Below the pieces are notes generated by a model, which was given only the letters and a program-made list of their open reading frames with translations, ran no database searches and was not told the DNA's origin. A program made the position numbers and the translations under genes. From NCBI RefSeq assembly GCF_041296385.1, contig NW_027183764.1:1-64000 (forward strand): 64,000 bases of DNA, read 5' to 3'. This DNA comes from Aphelocoma coerulescens. Taxonomy: Eukaryota; Chordata; Aves; Passeriformes; Corvidae. Shown here piece by piece: positions 49,637 to 62,764 of the stretch. How positions within the stretch are numbered: the stretch's first letter is position 1; the number at the start of each line of letters is the position of its first letter.

Positions 49637-51094
49637 TCGGAATGAAGGCAGAGCACCGAGCTGCTGCCGTGCGCATCGCACAGGCTGCGAGAGGAAGCGT
49701 GGCTGTCACTGGCTTCTTTGCGGGTTCACGTTAGCAGTTGAAAACAGAAAGTTCCACTTGCAGCTACTTGTGCTGCTACCTATTTCTCTTCCAGCTCTCC
49801 CTGGAAAGAATTGTGCCGAGCTTTACGCTTCCAGATGCACAGATGACGGTGGTAGATGCGGCAGAGAATAGAAAGACAGCGCGCAGCGGACAGTTTCTGG
49901 TGCTTTACGTGAGGCAAGGGGGAAGTGCAGCCCAGCAGTGGCTTTTACTTCTGGAGCCTTTTGCTTTGGTAGCAGCAGCTGCTGCGAGTGGGCAACGGAG
50001 CTGCGAGAGTGCGTAATGTGACGGCACATCTCGCTGAGAAGGAAGCTGCCGAGCCGCAGCGTGTTGTGCTCCGTTTCAAGGCTACTTGGAGGAGGGGGGT
50101 ACTCGAAGAACGCCTTCTTTCTGGACGCGTCCTTCTGGGTGTGCTCAAGCTGCATGGGCTCGGCAGCACGGAAGGTGTAAGAACCTGTTTCTGGCCAGGC
50201 AGTGTGCTGGAGTGCAAAGGGCTGCGCCTTCCTTTCTGAAGCAGCCCAGAGCATTCTCAGCGGAATCTGCTTGTGAAGCAGCTCTTGGCTGGACATTTGC
50301 AAGTCGCTCCACTGAGTCCACGAAGCCGGTGGCCAGCTGCTTCGTTCTTCGCCTTCTGGGCTCTGGACAGAGCTGAAGCGCAGCGATGGCTCGGAGCTTT
50401 GCCGCTCTTCGGCGTGAGCACTGCACGCAGCCACAGGCTGCTGTGCACGGATTTCCCTCAGCTCGACGTACAATCATTCTCTTGCTGTTTCCCTGAGTCG
50501 AAAGTGTCCGTGTAGCTCTCGCTCAGCGAAATGCGTCAGGAGAGAAACACTTGCTGGATGAGCTTTTCGCTGGCCAAGACTTTCAACGCAGCACCACCAT
50601 TCGGGCAAGGAGGAGGAGAAAGGAGGAGCATCTTTTCGTCCTGGCCCGTTCTTCTGCGCGAGACGCCTCTCCGCGTCTTCGCTCCCTGCAAGGCTGTAAT
50701 GTGCGCCGTGGTACTTGGAAGTGAGAAGGCAGGTGCAGAGAGCACCGCGATCTGGCGGCGCCGTGCAGGCTGGAAAGGAAAGAGGGCTGCCACCGGAATG
50801 TGGTGCGAATACCGGTTTGCACGCGTCGAGGGTAAGCTCTGGGTGAGCTTGCTGGCCTAAAACTGTTCTCTGTGCCAGACGCAGGCGAGAAGCTTTCCGT
50901 TAAGAATCAGGCTGCCACGCAAACAGAACGTGGTGCTACCTACCTAGCGCTGCGAGGGAAAGTGCATAGCCCAGGCGTGTTTCGGCAGAAGCAGCAGCGC
51001 GGAGCATTTCGCTGCCGGCACAGCGCTCTCTGGGCGAGAAGCGGACGACGGTTTGACTCCGGCAGAATGAAAGCGCCACATGGTACGAAGAGCA
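49637..51094 (+). repeat. Satellite unit 35 (1,458 bp)
   Basis: Commonest short form, lying between two three-variant units. Confidence 0.97.
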
Positions 51095-52552
51095 TCGGAA
51101 TGAAGGCAGAGCACCGAGCTGCTGCCGTGCGCATCGCACAGGCTGCGAGAGGAAGCGTGGCTGTCACTGGCTTCTTTGCGGGTTCACGTTAGCAGTTGAA
51201 AACAGAAAGTTCCACTTGCAGCTACTTGTGCTGCTACCTATTTCTCTTCCAGCTCTCCCTGGAAAGAATTGTGCCGAGCTTTACGCTTCCAGATGCACAG
51301 ATGACGGTGGTAGATGCGGCAGAGAATAGAAAGACAGCGCGCAGCGGACAGTTTCTGGTGCTTTACGTGAGGCAAGGGGGAAGTGCAGCCCAGCAGTGGC
51401 TTTTACTTCTGGAGCCTTTTGCTTTGGTAGCAGCAGCTGCTGCGAGTGGGCAACGGAGCTGCGAGAGTGCGTAATGTGACGGCACACCTCGCTGAGAAGG
51501 AAGCTGCCGAGCCGCAGCGTGTTGTGCTCCGTTTCAAGGCTACTTGGAGGAGGGGGGTACTCGAAGAACGCCTTCTTTCTGGACGCGTCCTTCTGGGTGT
51601 GCTCAAGCTGCATGGACTCGGCAGCACGGAAGGTGTAAGAACCTGTTTCTGGCCAGGCAGTGTGCTGGAGTGCAAAGGGCTGCGCCTTCCTTTCTGAAGC
51701 AGCCCAGAGCATTCTCAGCGGAATCTGCTTGTGAAGCAGCTCTTGGCTGGACATTTGCAAGTCGCTCCACTGAGTCCACGAAGCCGGTGGCCAGCTGCTT
51801 CGTTCTTCGCCTTCTGGGCTCTGGACAGAGCTGAAGCGCAGCGATGGCTCGGAGCTTTGCCGCTCTTCGGCGTGAGCACTGCACGCAGCCACAGGCTGCT
51901 GTGCACGGATTTCCCTCAGCTCGACGTACAATCATTCTCTTGCTGTTTCCCTGAGTCGAAAGTGTCCGTGTAGCTCTCGCTCAGCGAAATGCGTCAGGAG
52001 AGAAACACTTGCTGGATGAGCTTTTCGCTGGCCAAGACTTTCAACGCAGCACCACCATTCGGGCAAGGAGGAGGAGAAAGGAGGAGCATCTTTTCGTCCT
52101 GGCCCGTTCTTCTGCGCGAGACGCCTCTCCGCGTCTTCGCTCCCTGCAAGGCTGTAATGTGCGCCGTGGTACTTGGAAGTGAGAAGGCAGGTGCAGAGAG
52201 CACCGCGATCTGGCGGCGCCGTGCAGGCTGGAAAGGAAAGAGGGCTGCCACCGGAATGTGGTGCGAATACCGGTTTGCACGCGTCGAGGGTAAGCTCTGG
52301 GTGAGCTTGCTGGCCTAAAACTGTTCTCTGTGCCAGACGCAGGCGAGAAGCTTTCCGTTAAGAATCAGGCTGCCACGCAAACAGAACGTGGTGCTACCTA
52401 CCTAGCGCTGCGAGGGAAAGTGCATAGCCCAGGCGTGTTTCGGCAGAAGCAGCAGCGCGGAGCATTTCGCTGCCGGCACAGCGCTCTCTGGGCGAGAAGC
52501 GGACGACGGTTTGACTCCGGCAGAATGAAAGCTCCACATGGTACGAAGAGCA
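51095..52552 (+). repeat. Satellite unit 36 (1,458 bp, three-variant haplotype)
   Basis: Genotype: no extra CTA, 393C, 522A (at 51616), 1370A, 1439T (at 52533). Confidence 0.97.
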
Positions 52553-54010
52553 TCGGAATGAAGGCAGAGCACCGAGCTGCTGCCGTGCGCATCGCACAGG
52601 CTGCGAGAGGAAGCGTGGCTGTCACTGGCTTCTTTGCGGGTTCACGTTAGCAGTTGAAAACAGAAAGTTCCACTTGCAGCTACTTGTGCTGCTACCTATT
52701 TCTCTTCCAGCTCTCCCTGGAAAGAATTGTGCCGAGCTTTACGCTTCCAGATGCACAGATGACGGTGGTAGATGCGGCAGAGAATAGAAAGACAGCGCGC
52801 AGCGGACAGTTTCTGGTGCTTTACGTGAGGCAAGGGGGAAGTGCAGCCCAGCAGTGGCTTTTACTTCTGGAGCCTTTTGCTTTGGTAGCAGCAGCTGCTG
52901 CGAGTGGGCAACGGAGCTGCGAGAGTGCGTAATGTGACGGCACACCTCGCTGAGAAGGAAGCTGCCGAGCCGCAGCGTGTTGTGCTCCGTTTCAAGGCTA
53001 CTTGGAGGAGGGGGGTACTCGAAGAACGCCTTCTTTCTGGACGCGTCCTTCTGGGTGTGCTCAAGCTGCATGGGCTCGGCAGCACGGAAGGTGTAAGAAC
53101 CTGTTTCTGGCCAGGCAGTGTGCTGGAGTGCAAAGGGCTGCGCCTTCCTTTCTGAAGCAGCCCAGAGCATTCTCAGCGGAATCTGCTTGTGAAGCAGCTC
53201 TTGGCTGGACATTTGCAAGTCGCTCCACTGAGTCCACGAAGCCGGTGGCCAGCTGCTTCGTTCTTCGCCTTCTGGGCTCTGGACAGAGCTGAAGCGCAGC
53301 GATGGCTCGGAGCTTTGCCGCTCTTCGGCGTGAGCACTGCACGCAGCCACAGGCTGCTGTGCACGGATTTCCCTCAGCTCGACGTACAATCATTCTCTTG
53401 CTGTTTCCCTGAGTCGAAAGTGTCCGTGTAGCTCTCGCTCAGCGAAATGCGTCAGGAGAGAAACACTTGCTGGATGAGCTTTTCGCTGGCCAAGACTTTC
53501 AACGCAGCACCACCATTCGGGCAAGGAGGAGGAGAAAGGAGGAGCATCTTTTCGTCCTGGCCCGTTCTTCTGCGCGAGACGCCTCTCCGCGTCTTCGCTC
53601 CCTGCAAGGCTGTAATGTGCGCCGTGGTACTTGGAAGTGAGAAGGCAGGTGCAGAGAGCACCGCGATCTGGCGGCGCCGTGCAGGCTGGAAAGGAAAGAG
53701 GGCTGCCACCGGAATGTGGTGCGAATACCGGTTTGCACGCGTCGAGGGTAAGCTCTGGGTGAGCTTGCTGGCCTAAAACTGTTCTCTGTGCCAGACGCAG
53801 GCGAGAAGCTTTCCGTTAAGAATCAGGCTGCCACGCAAACAGAACGTGGTGCTACCTACCTAGCGCTGCGAGGGAAAGTGCATAGCCCAGGCGTGTTTCG
53901 GCAGAAGCAGCAGCGCGGAGCATTTCGCTGCCGGCACAGCGCTCTCTGGGCGAGAAGCGGACGACGGTTTGACTCCGGCAGAATGAAAGCGCCACATGGT
54001 ACGAAGAGCA
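52553..54010 (+). repeat. Satellite unit 37 (1,458 bp)
   Basis: Genotype: no extra CTA, 393C, 522G, 1370A, 1439G. Confidence 0.97.
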
Positions 54011-55471
54011 TCGGAATGAAGGCAGAGCACCGAGCTGCTGCCGTGCGCATCGCACAGGCTGCGAGAGGAAGCGTGGCTGTCACTGGCTTCTTTGCGGGTT
54101 CACGTTAGCAGTTGAAAACAGAAAGTTCCACTTGCAGCTACTTGTGCTGCTACCTATTTCTCTTCCAGCTCTCCCTGGAAAGAATTGTGCCGAGCTTTAC
54201 GCTTCCAGATGCACAGATGACGGTGGTAGATGCGGCAGAGAATAGAAAGACAGCGCGCAGCGGACAGTTTCTGGTGCTTTACGTGAGGCAAGGGGGAAGT
54301 GCAGCCCAGCAGTGGCTTTTACTTCTGGAGCCTTTTGCTTTGGTAGCAGCAGCTGCTGCGAGTGGGCAACGGAGCTGCGAGAGTGCGTAATGTGACGGCA
54401 CATCTCGCTGAGAAGGAAGCTGCCGAGCCGCAGCGTGTTGTGCTCCGTTTCAAGGCTACTTGGAGGAGGGGGGTACTCGAAGAACGCCTTCTTTCTGGAC
54501 GCGTCCTTCTGGGTGTGCTCAAGCTGCATGGGCTCGGCAGCACGGAAGGTGTAAGAACCTGTTTCTGGCCAGGCAGTGTGCTGGAGTGCAAAGGGCTGCG
54601 CCTTCCTTTCTGAAGCAGCCCAGAGCATTCTCAGCGGAATCTGCTTGTGAAGCAGCTCTTGGCTGGACATTTGCAAGTCGCTCCACTGAGTCCACGAAGC
54701 CGGTGGCCAGCTGCTTCGTTCTTCGCCTTCTGGGCTCTGGACAGAGCTGAAGCGCAGCGATGGCTCGGAGCTTTGCCGCTCTTCGGCGTGAGCACTGCAC
54801 GCAGCCACAGGCTGCTGTGCACGGATTTCCCTCAGCTCGACGTACAATCATTCTCTTGCTGTTTCCCTGAGTCGAAAGTGTCCGTGTAGCTCTCGCTCAG
54901 CGAAATGCGTCAGGAGAGAAACACTTGCTGGATGAGCTTTTCGCTGGCCAAGACTTTCAACGCAGCACCACCATTCGGGCAAGGAGGAGGAGAAAGGAGG
55001 AGCATCTTTTCGTCCTGGCCCGTTCTTCTGCGCGAGACGCCTCTCCGCGTCTTCGCTCCCTGCAAGGCTGTAATGTGCGCCGTGGTACTTGGAAGTGAGA
55101 AGGCAGGTGCAGAGAGCACCGCGATCTGGCGGCGCCGTGCAGGCTGGAAAGGAAAGAGGGCTGCCACCGGAATGTGGTGCGAATACCGGTTTGCACGCGT
55201 CGAGGGTAAGCTCTGGGTGAGCTTGCTGGCCTAAAACTGTTCTCTGTGCCAGACGCAGGCGAGAAGCTTTCCGTTAAGAATCAGGCTGCCACGCAAACAG
55301 AACGTGGTGCTACTACCTACCTAGCGCTGCGAGGGAAAGTGCATAGCCCAGGCGTGTTTCGGCAGAAGCAGCAGCGCGGAGCATTTCGCTGCCGGCACAG
55401 CGCTCTCTGGGCGAGAAGCGGACGACGGTTTGACTCCGGCAGAATGAAAGCGCCACATGGTACGAAGAGCA
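54011..55471 (+). repeat. Satellite unit 38 (1,461 bp)
   Basis: Genotype: extra CTA, 393T, 522G, 1370A, 1439G. Differs from its echo partner unit 30 at base 393. Confidence 0.97.
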
Positions 55472-56929
55472 TCGGAATGAAGGCAGAGCACCGAGCTGCT
55501 GCCGTGCGCATCGCACAGGCTGCGAGAGGAAGCGTGGCTGTCACTGGCTTCTTTGCGGGTTCACGTTAGCAGTTGAAAACAGAAAGTTCCACTTGCAGCT
55601 ACTTGTGCTGCTACCTATTTCTCTTCCAGCTCTCCCTGGAAAGAATTGTGCCGAGCTTTACGCTTCCAGATGCACAGATGACGGTGGTAGATGCGGCAGA
55701 GAATAGAAAGACAGCGCGCAGCGGACAGTTTCTGGTGCTTTACGTGAGGCAAGGGGGAAGTGCAGCCCAGCAGTGGCTTTTACTTCTGGAGCCTTTTGCT
55801 TTGGTAGCAGCAGCTGCTGCGAGTGGGCAACGGAGCTGCGAGAGTGCGTAATGTGACGGCACACCTCGCTGAGAAGGAAGCTGCCGAGCCGCAGCGTGTT
55901 GTGCTCCGTTTCAAGGCTACTTGGAGGAGGGGGGTACTCGAAGAACGCCTTCTTTCTGGACGCGTCCTTCTGGGTGTGCTCAAGCTGCATGGGCTCGGCA
56001 GCACGGAAGGTGTAAGAACCTGTTTCTGGCCAGGCAGTGTGCTGGAGTGCAAAGGGCTGCGCCTTCCTTTCTGAAGCAGCCCAGAGCATTCTCAGCGGAA
56101 TCTGCTTGTGAAGCAGCTCTTGGCTGGACATTTGCAAGTCGCTCCACTGAGTCCACGAAGCCGGTGGCCAGCTGCTTCGTTCTTCGCCTTCTGGGCTCTG
56201 GACAGAGCTGAAGCGCAGCGATGGCTCGGAGCTTTGCCGCTCTTCGGCGTGAGCACTGCACGCAGCCACAGGCTGCTGTGCACGGATTTCCCTCAGCTCG
56301 ACGTACAATCATTCTCTTGCTGTTTCCCTGAGTCGAAAGTGTCCGTGTAGCTCTCGCTCAGCGAAATGCGTCAGGAGAGAAACACTTGCTGGATGAGCTT
56401 TTCGCTGGCCAAGACTTTCAACGCAGCACCACCATTCGGGCAAGGAGGAGGAGAAAGGAGGAGCATCTTTTCGTCCTGGCCCGTTCTTCTGCGCGAGACG
56501 CCTCTCCGCGTCTTCGCTCCCTGCAAGGCTGTAATGTGCGCCGTGGTACTTGGAAGTGAGAAGGCAGGTGCAGAGAGCACCGCGATCTGGCGGCGCCGTG
56601 CAGGCTGGAAAGGAAAGAGGGCTGCCACCGGAATGTGGTGCGAATACCGGTTTGCACGCGTCGAGGGTAAGCTCTGGGTGAGCTTGCTGGCCTAAAACTG
56701 TTCTCTGTGCCAGACGCAGGCGAGAAGCTTTCCGTTAAGAATCAGGCTGCCACGCAAACAGAACGTGGTGCTACCTACCTAGCGCTGCGAGGGAAAGTGC
56801 ATAGCCCAGGCGTGTTTCGGCAGAAGCAGCAGCGCGGAGCATTTCGCTGCCGGCACAGCGCTCTCTGGGCGAGAAGCGGACGACGGTTTGACTCCGGCAG
56901 AATGAAAGCGCCACATGGTACGAAGAGCA
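55472..56929 (+). repeat. Satellite unit 39 (1,458 bp)
   Basis: Genotype: no extra CTA, 393C, 522G, 1370A, 1439G. Confidence 0.97.
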
Positions 56930-58390
56930 TCGGAATGAAGGCAGAGCACCGAGCTGCTGCCGTGCGCATCGCACAGGCTGCGAGAGGAAGCGTGGCTGTC
57001 ACTGGCTTCTTTGCGGGTTCACGTTAGCAGTTGAAAACAGAAAGTTCCACTTGCAGCTACTTGTGCTGCTACCTATTTCTCTTCCAGCTCTCCCTGGAAA
57101 GAATTGTGCCGAGCTTTACGCTTCCAGATGCACAGATGACGGTGGTAGATGCGGCAGAGAATAGAAAGACAGCGCGCAGCGGACAGTTTCTGGTGCTTTA
57201 CGTGAGGCAAGGGGGAAGTGCAGCCCAGCAGTGGCTTTTACTTCTGGAGCCTTTTGCTTTGGTAGCAGCAGCTGCTGCGAGTGGGCAACGGAGCTGCGAG
57301 AGTGCGTAATGTGACGGCACATCTCGCTGAGAAGGAAGCTGCCGAGCCGCAGCGTGTTGTGCTCCGTTTCAAGGCTACTTGGAGGAGGGGGGTACTCGAA
57401 GAACGCCTTCTTTCTGGACGCGTCCTTCTGGGTGTGCTCAAGCTGCATGGGCTCGGCAGCACGGAAGGTGTAAGAACCTGTTTCTGGCCAGGCAGTGTGC
57501 TGGAGTGCAAAGGGCTGCGCCTTCCTTTCTGAAGCAGCCCAGAGCATTCTCAGCGGAATCTGCTTGTGAAGCAGCTCTTGGCTGGACATTTGCAAGTCGC
57601 TCCACTGAGTCCACGAAGCCGGTGGCCAGCTGCTTCGTTCTTCGCCTTCTGGGCTCTGGACAGAGCTGAAGCGCAGCGATGGCTCGGAGCTTTGCCGCTC
57701 TTCGGCGTGAGCACTGCACGCAGCCACAGGCTGCTGTGCACGGATTTCCCTCAGCTCGACGTACAATCATTCTCTTGCTGTTTCCCTGAGTCGAAAGTGT
57801 CCGTGTAGCTCTCGCTCAGCGAAATGCGTCAGGAGAGAAACACTTGCTGGATGAGCTTTTCGCTGGCCAAGACTTTCAACGCAGCACCACCATTCGGGCA
57901 AGGAGGAGGAGAAAGGAGGAGCATCTTTTCGTCCTGGCCCGTTCTTCTGCGCGAGACGCCTCTCCGCGTCTTCGCTCCCTGCAAGGCTGTAATGTGCGCC
58001 GTGGTACTTGGAAGTGAGAAGGCAGGTGCAGAGAGCACCGCGATCTGGCGGCGCCGTGCAGGCTGGAAAGGAAAGAGGGCTGCCACCGGAATGTGGTGCG
58101 AATACCGGTTTGCACGCGTCGAGGGTAAGCTCTGGGTGAGCTTGCTGGCCTAAAACTGTTCTCTGTGCCAGACGCAGGCGAGAAGCTTTCCGTTAAGAAT
58201 CAGGCTGCCACGCAAACAGAACGTGGTGCTACTACCTACCTAGCGCTGCGAGGGAAAGTGCATAGCCCAGGCGTGTTTCGGCAGAAGCAGCAGCGCGGAG
58301 CATTTCGCTGCCGGCACAGCGCTCTCTGGGCGAGAAGCGGACGACGGTTTGACTCCGGCAGAATGAAAGCGCCACATGGTACGAAGAGCA
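56930..58390 (+). repeat. Satellite unit 40 (1,461 bp)
   Basis: Genotype: extra CTA, 393T, 522G, 1370A, 1439G. Lies 11,670 bp after its partner unit 32. Confidence 0.97.
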
Positions 58391-59848
58391 TCGGAATGAA
58401 GGCAGAGCACCGAGCTGCTGCCGTGCGCATCGCACAGGCTGCGAGAGGAAGCGTGGCTGTCACTGGCTTCTTTGCGGGTTCACGTTAGCAGTTGAAAACA
58501 GAAAGTTCCACTTGCAGCTACTTGTGCTGCTACCTATTTCTCTTCCAGCTCTCCCTGGAAAGAATTGTGCCGAGCTTTACGCTTCCAGATGCACAGATGA
58601 CGGTGGTAGATGCGGCAGAGAATAGAAAGACAGCGCGCAGCGGACAGTTTCTGGTGCTTTACGTGAGGCAAGGGGGAAGTGCAGCCCAGCAGTGGCTTTT
58701 ACTTCTGGAGCCTTTTGCTTTGGTAGCAGCAGCTGCTGCGAGTGGGCAACGGAGCTGCGAGAGTGCGTAATGTGACGGCACACCTCGCTGAGAAGGAAGC
58801 TGCCGAGCCGCAGCGTGTTGTGCTCCGTTTCAAGGCTACTTGGAGGAGGGGGGTACTCGAAGAACGCCTTCTTTCTGGACGCGTCCTTCTGGGTGTGCTC
58901 AAGCTGCATGGGCTCGGCAGCACGGAAGGTGTAAGAACCTGTTTCTGGCCAGGCAGTGTGCTGGAGTGCAAAGGGCTGCGCCTTCCTTTCTGAAGCAGCC
59001 CAGAGCATTCTCAGCGGAATCTGCTTGTGAAGCAGCTCTTGGCTGGACATTTGCAAGTCGCTCCACTGAGTCCACGAAGCCGGTGGCCAGCTGCTTCGTT
59101 CTTCGCCTTCTGGGCTCTGGACAGAGCTGAAGCGCAGCGATGGCTCGGAGCTTTGCCGCTCTTCGGCGTGAGCACTGCACGCAGCCACAGGCTGCTGTGC
59201 ACGGATTTCCCTCAGCTCGACGTACAATCATTCTCTTGCTGTTTCCCTGAGTCGAAAGTGTCCGTGTAGCTCTCGCTCAGCGAAATGCGTCAGGAGAGAA
59301 ACACTTGCTGGATGAGCTTTTCGCTGGCCAAGACTTTCAACGCAGCACCACCATTCGGGCAAGGAGGAGGAGAAAGGAGGAGCATCTTTTCGTCCTGGCC
59401 CGTTCTTCTGCGCGAGACGCCTCTCCGCGTCTTCGCTCCCTGCAAGGCTGTAATGTGCGCCGTGGTACTTGGAAGTGAGAAGGCAGGTGCAGAGAGCACC
59501 GCGATCTGGCGGCGCCGTGCAGGCTGGAAAGGAAAGAGGGCTGCCACCGGAATGTGGTGCGAATACCGGTTTGCACGCGTCGAGGGTAAGCTCTGGGTGA
59601 GCTTGCTGGCCTAAAACTGTTCTCTGTGCCAGACGCAGGCGAGAAGCTTTCCGTTAAGAATCAGGCTGCCACGCAAACAGAACGTGGTGCTACCTACCTA
59701 GCGCTGCGAGGGAAAGTGCATAGCCCAGGCGTGTTTCGGCAGAAGCAGCAGCGCGGAGCATTTCGCTGCCGGCACAGCGCTCTCTGGGCGAGAAGCGGAC
59801 GACGGTTTGACTCCGGCAGAATGAAAGCGCCACATGGTACGAAGAGCA
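58391..59848 (+). repeat. Satellite unit 41 (1,458 bp)
   Basis: Genotype: no extra CTA, 393C, 522G, 1370A, 1439G. Confidence 0.97.
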
Positions 59849-61306
59849 TCGGAATGAAGGCAGAGCACCGAGCTGCTGCCGTGCGCATCGCACAGGCTGC
59901 GAGAGGAAGCGTGGCTGTCACTGGCTTCTTTGCGGGTTCACGTTAGCAGTTGAAAACAGAAAGTTCCACTTGCAGCTACTTGTGCTGCTACCTATTTCTC
60001 TTCCAGCTCTCCCTGGAAAGAATTGTGCCGAGCTTTACGCTTCCAGATGCACAGATGACGGTGGTAGATGCGGCAGAGAATAGAAAGACAGCGCGCAGCG
60101 GACAGTTTCTGGTGCTTTACGTGAGGCAAGGGGGAAGTGCAGCCCAGCAGTGGCTTTTACTTCTGGAGCCTTTTGCTTTGGTAGCAGCAGCTGCTGCGAG
60201 TGGGCAACGGAGCTGCGAGAGTGCGTAATGTGACGGCACACCTCGCTGAGAAGGAAGCTGCCGAGCCGCAGCGTGTTGTGCTCCGTTTCAAGGCTACTTG
60301 GAGGAGGGGGGTACTCGAAGAACGCCTTCTTTCTGGACGCGTCCTTCTGGGTGTGCTCAAGCTGCATGGACTCGGCAGCACGGAAGGTGTAAGAACCTGT
60401 TTCTGGCCAGGCAGTGTGCTGGAGTGCAAAGGGCTGCGCCTTCCTTTCTGAAGCAGCCCAGAGCATTCTCAGCGGAATCTGCTTGTGAAGCAGCTCTTGG
60501 CTGGACATTTGCAAGTCGCTCCACTGAGTCCACGAAGCCGGTGGCCAGCTGCTTCGTTCTTCGCCTTCTGGGCTCTGGACAGAGCTGAAGCGCAGCGATG
60601 GCTCGGAGCTTTGCCGCTCTTCGGCGTGAGCACTGCACGCAGCCACAGGCTGCTGTGCACGGATTTCCCTCAGCTCGACGTACAATCATTCTCTTGCTGT
60701 TTCCCTGAGTCGAAAGTGTCCGTGTAGCTCTCGCTCAGCGAAATGCGTCAGGAGAGAAACACTTGCTGGATGAGCTTTTCGCTGGCCAAGACTTTCAACG
60801 CAGCACCACCATTCGGGCAAGGAGGAGGAGAAAGGAGGAGCATCTTTTCGTCCTGGCCCGTTCTTCTGCGCGAGACGCCTCTCCGCGTCTTCGCTCCCTG
60901 CAAGGCTGTAATGTGCGCCGTGGTACTTGGAAGTGAGAAGGCAGGTGCAGAGAGCACCGCGATCTGGCGGCGCCGTGCAGGCTGGAAAGGAAAGAGGGCT
61001 GCCACCGGAATGTGGTGCGAATACCGGTTTGCACGCGTCGAGGGTAAGCTCTGGGTGAGCTTGCTGGCCTAAAACTGTTCTCTGTGCCAGACGCAGGCGA
61101 GAAGCTTTCCGTTAAGAATCAGGCTGCCACGCAAACAGAACGTGGTGCTACCTACCTAGCGCTGCGAGGGAAAGTGCATAGCCCAGGCGTGTTTCGGCAG
61201 AAGCAGCAGCGCGGAGCATTTCGCTGCCGGCACAGCGCTCTCTGGGCGAGAAGCGGACGACGGTTTGACTCCGGCAGAATGAAAGCTCCACATGGTACGA
61301 AGAGCA
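59849..61306 (+). repeat. Satellite unit 42 (1,458 bp, three-variant haplotype)
   Basis: Genotype: no extra CTA, 393C, 522A (at 60370), 1370A, 1439T (at 61287). Lies 11,670 bp after unit 34. Confidence 0.97.
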
Positions 61307-62764
61307 TCGGAATGAAGGCAGAGCACCGAGCTGCTGCCGTGCGCATCGCACAGGCTGCGAGAGGAAGCGTGGCTGTCACTGGCTTCTTTGCGGGTTCACG
61401 TTAGCAGTTGAAAACAGAAAGTTCCACTTGCAGCTACTTGTGCTGCTACCTATTTCTCTTCCAGCTCTCCCTGGAAAGAATTGTGCCGAGCTTTACGCTT
61501 CCAGATGCACAGATGACGGTGGTAGATGCGGCAGAGAATAGAAAGACAGCGCGCAGCGGACAGTTTCTGGTGCTTTACGTGAGGCAAGGGGGAAGTGCAG
61601 CCCAGCAGTGGCTTTTACTTCTGGAGCCTTTTGCTTTGGTAGCAGCAGCTGCTGCGAGTGGGCAACGGAGCTGCGAGAGTGCGTAATGTGACGGCACATC
61701 TCGCTGAGAAGGAAGCTGCCGAGCCGCAGCGTGTTGTGCTCCGTTTCAAGGCTACTTGGAGGAGGGGGGTACTCGAAGAACGCCTTCTTTCTGGACGCGT
61801 CCTTCTGGGTGTGCTCAAGCTGCATGGGCTCGGCAGCACGGAAGGTGTAAGAACCTGTTTCTGGCCAGGCAGTGTGCTGGAGTGCAAAGGGCTGCGCCTT
61901 CCTTTCTGAAGCAGCCCAGAGCATTCTCAGCGGAATCTGCTTGTGAAGCAGCTCTTGGCTGGACATTTGCAAGTCGCTCCACTGAGTCCACGAAGCCGGT
62001 GGCCAGCTGCTTCGTTCTTCGCCTTCTGGGCTCTGGACAGAGCTGAAGCGCAGCGATGGCTCGGAGCTTTGCCGCTCTTCGGCGTGAGCACTGCACGCAG
62101 CCACAGGCTGCTGTGCACGGATTTCCCTCAGCTCGACGTACAATCATTCTCTTGCTGTTTCCCTGAGTCGAAAGTGTCCGTGTAGCTCTCGCTCAGCGAA
62201 ATGCGTCAGGAGAGAAACACTTGCTGGATGAGCTTTTCGCTGGCCAAGACTTTCAACGCAGCACCACCATTCGGGCAAGGAGGAGGAGAAAGGAGGAGCA
62301 TCTTTTCGTCCTGGCCCGTTCTTCTGCGCGAGACGCCTCTCCGCGTCTTCGCTCCCTGCAAGGCTGTAATGTGCGCCGTGGTACTTGGAAGTGAGAAGGC
62401 AGGTGCAGAGAGCACCGCGATCTGGCGGCGCCGTGCAGGCTGGAAAGGAAAGAGGGCTGCCACCGGAATGTGGTGCGAATACCGGTTTGCACGCGTCGAG
62501 GGTAAGCTCTGGGTGAGCTTGCTGGCCTAAAACTGTTCTCTGTGCCAGACGCAGGCGAGAAGCTTTCCGTTAAGAATCAGGCTGCCACGCAAACAGAACG
62601 TGGTGCTACCTACCTAGCGCTGCGAGGGAAAGTGCATAGCCCAGGCGTGTTTCGGCAGAAGCAGCAGCGCGGAGCATTTCGCTGCCGGCACAGCGCTCTC
62701 TGGGCGAGAAGCGGACGACGGTTTGACTCCGGCAGAATGAAAGCGCCACATGGTACGAAGAGCA
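61307..62764 (+). repeat. Satellite unit 43 (1,458 bp)
   Basis: Commonest short form; partner of unit 35. Confidence 0.97.
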
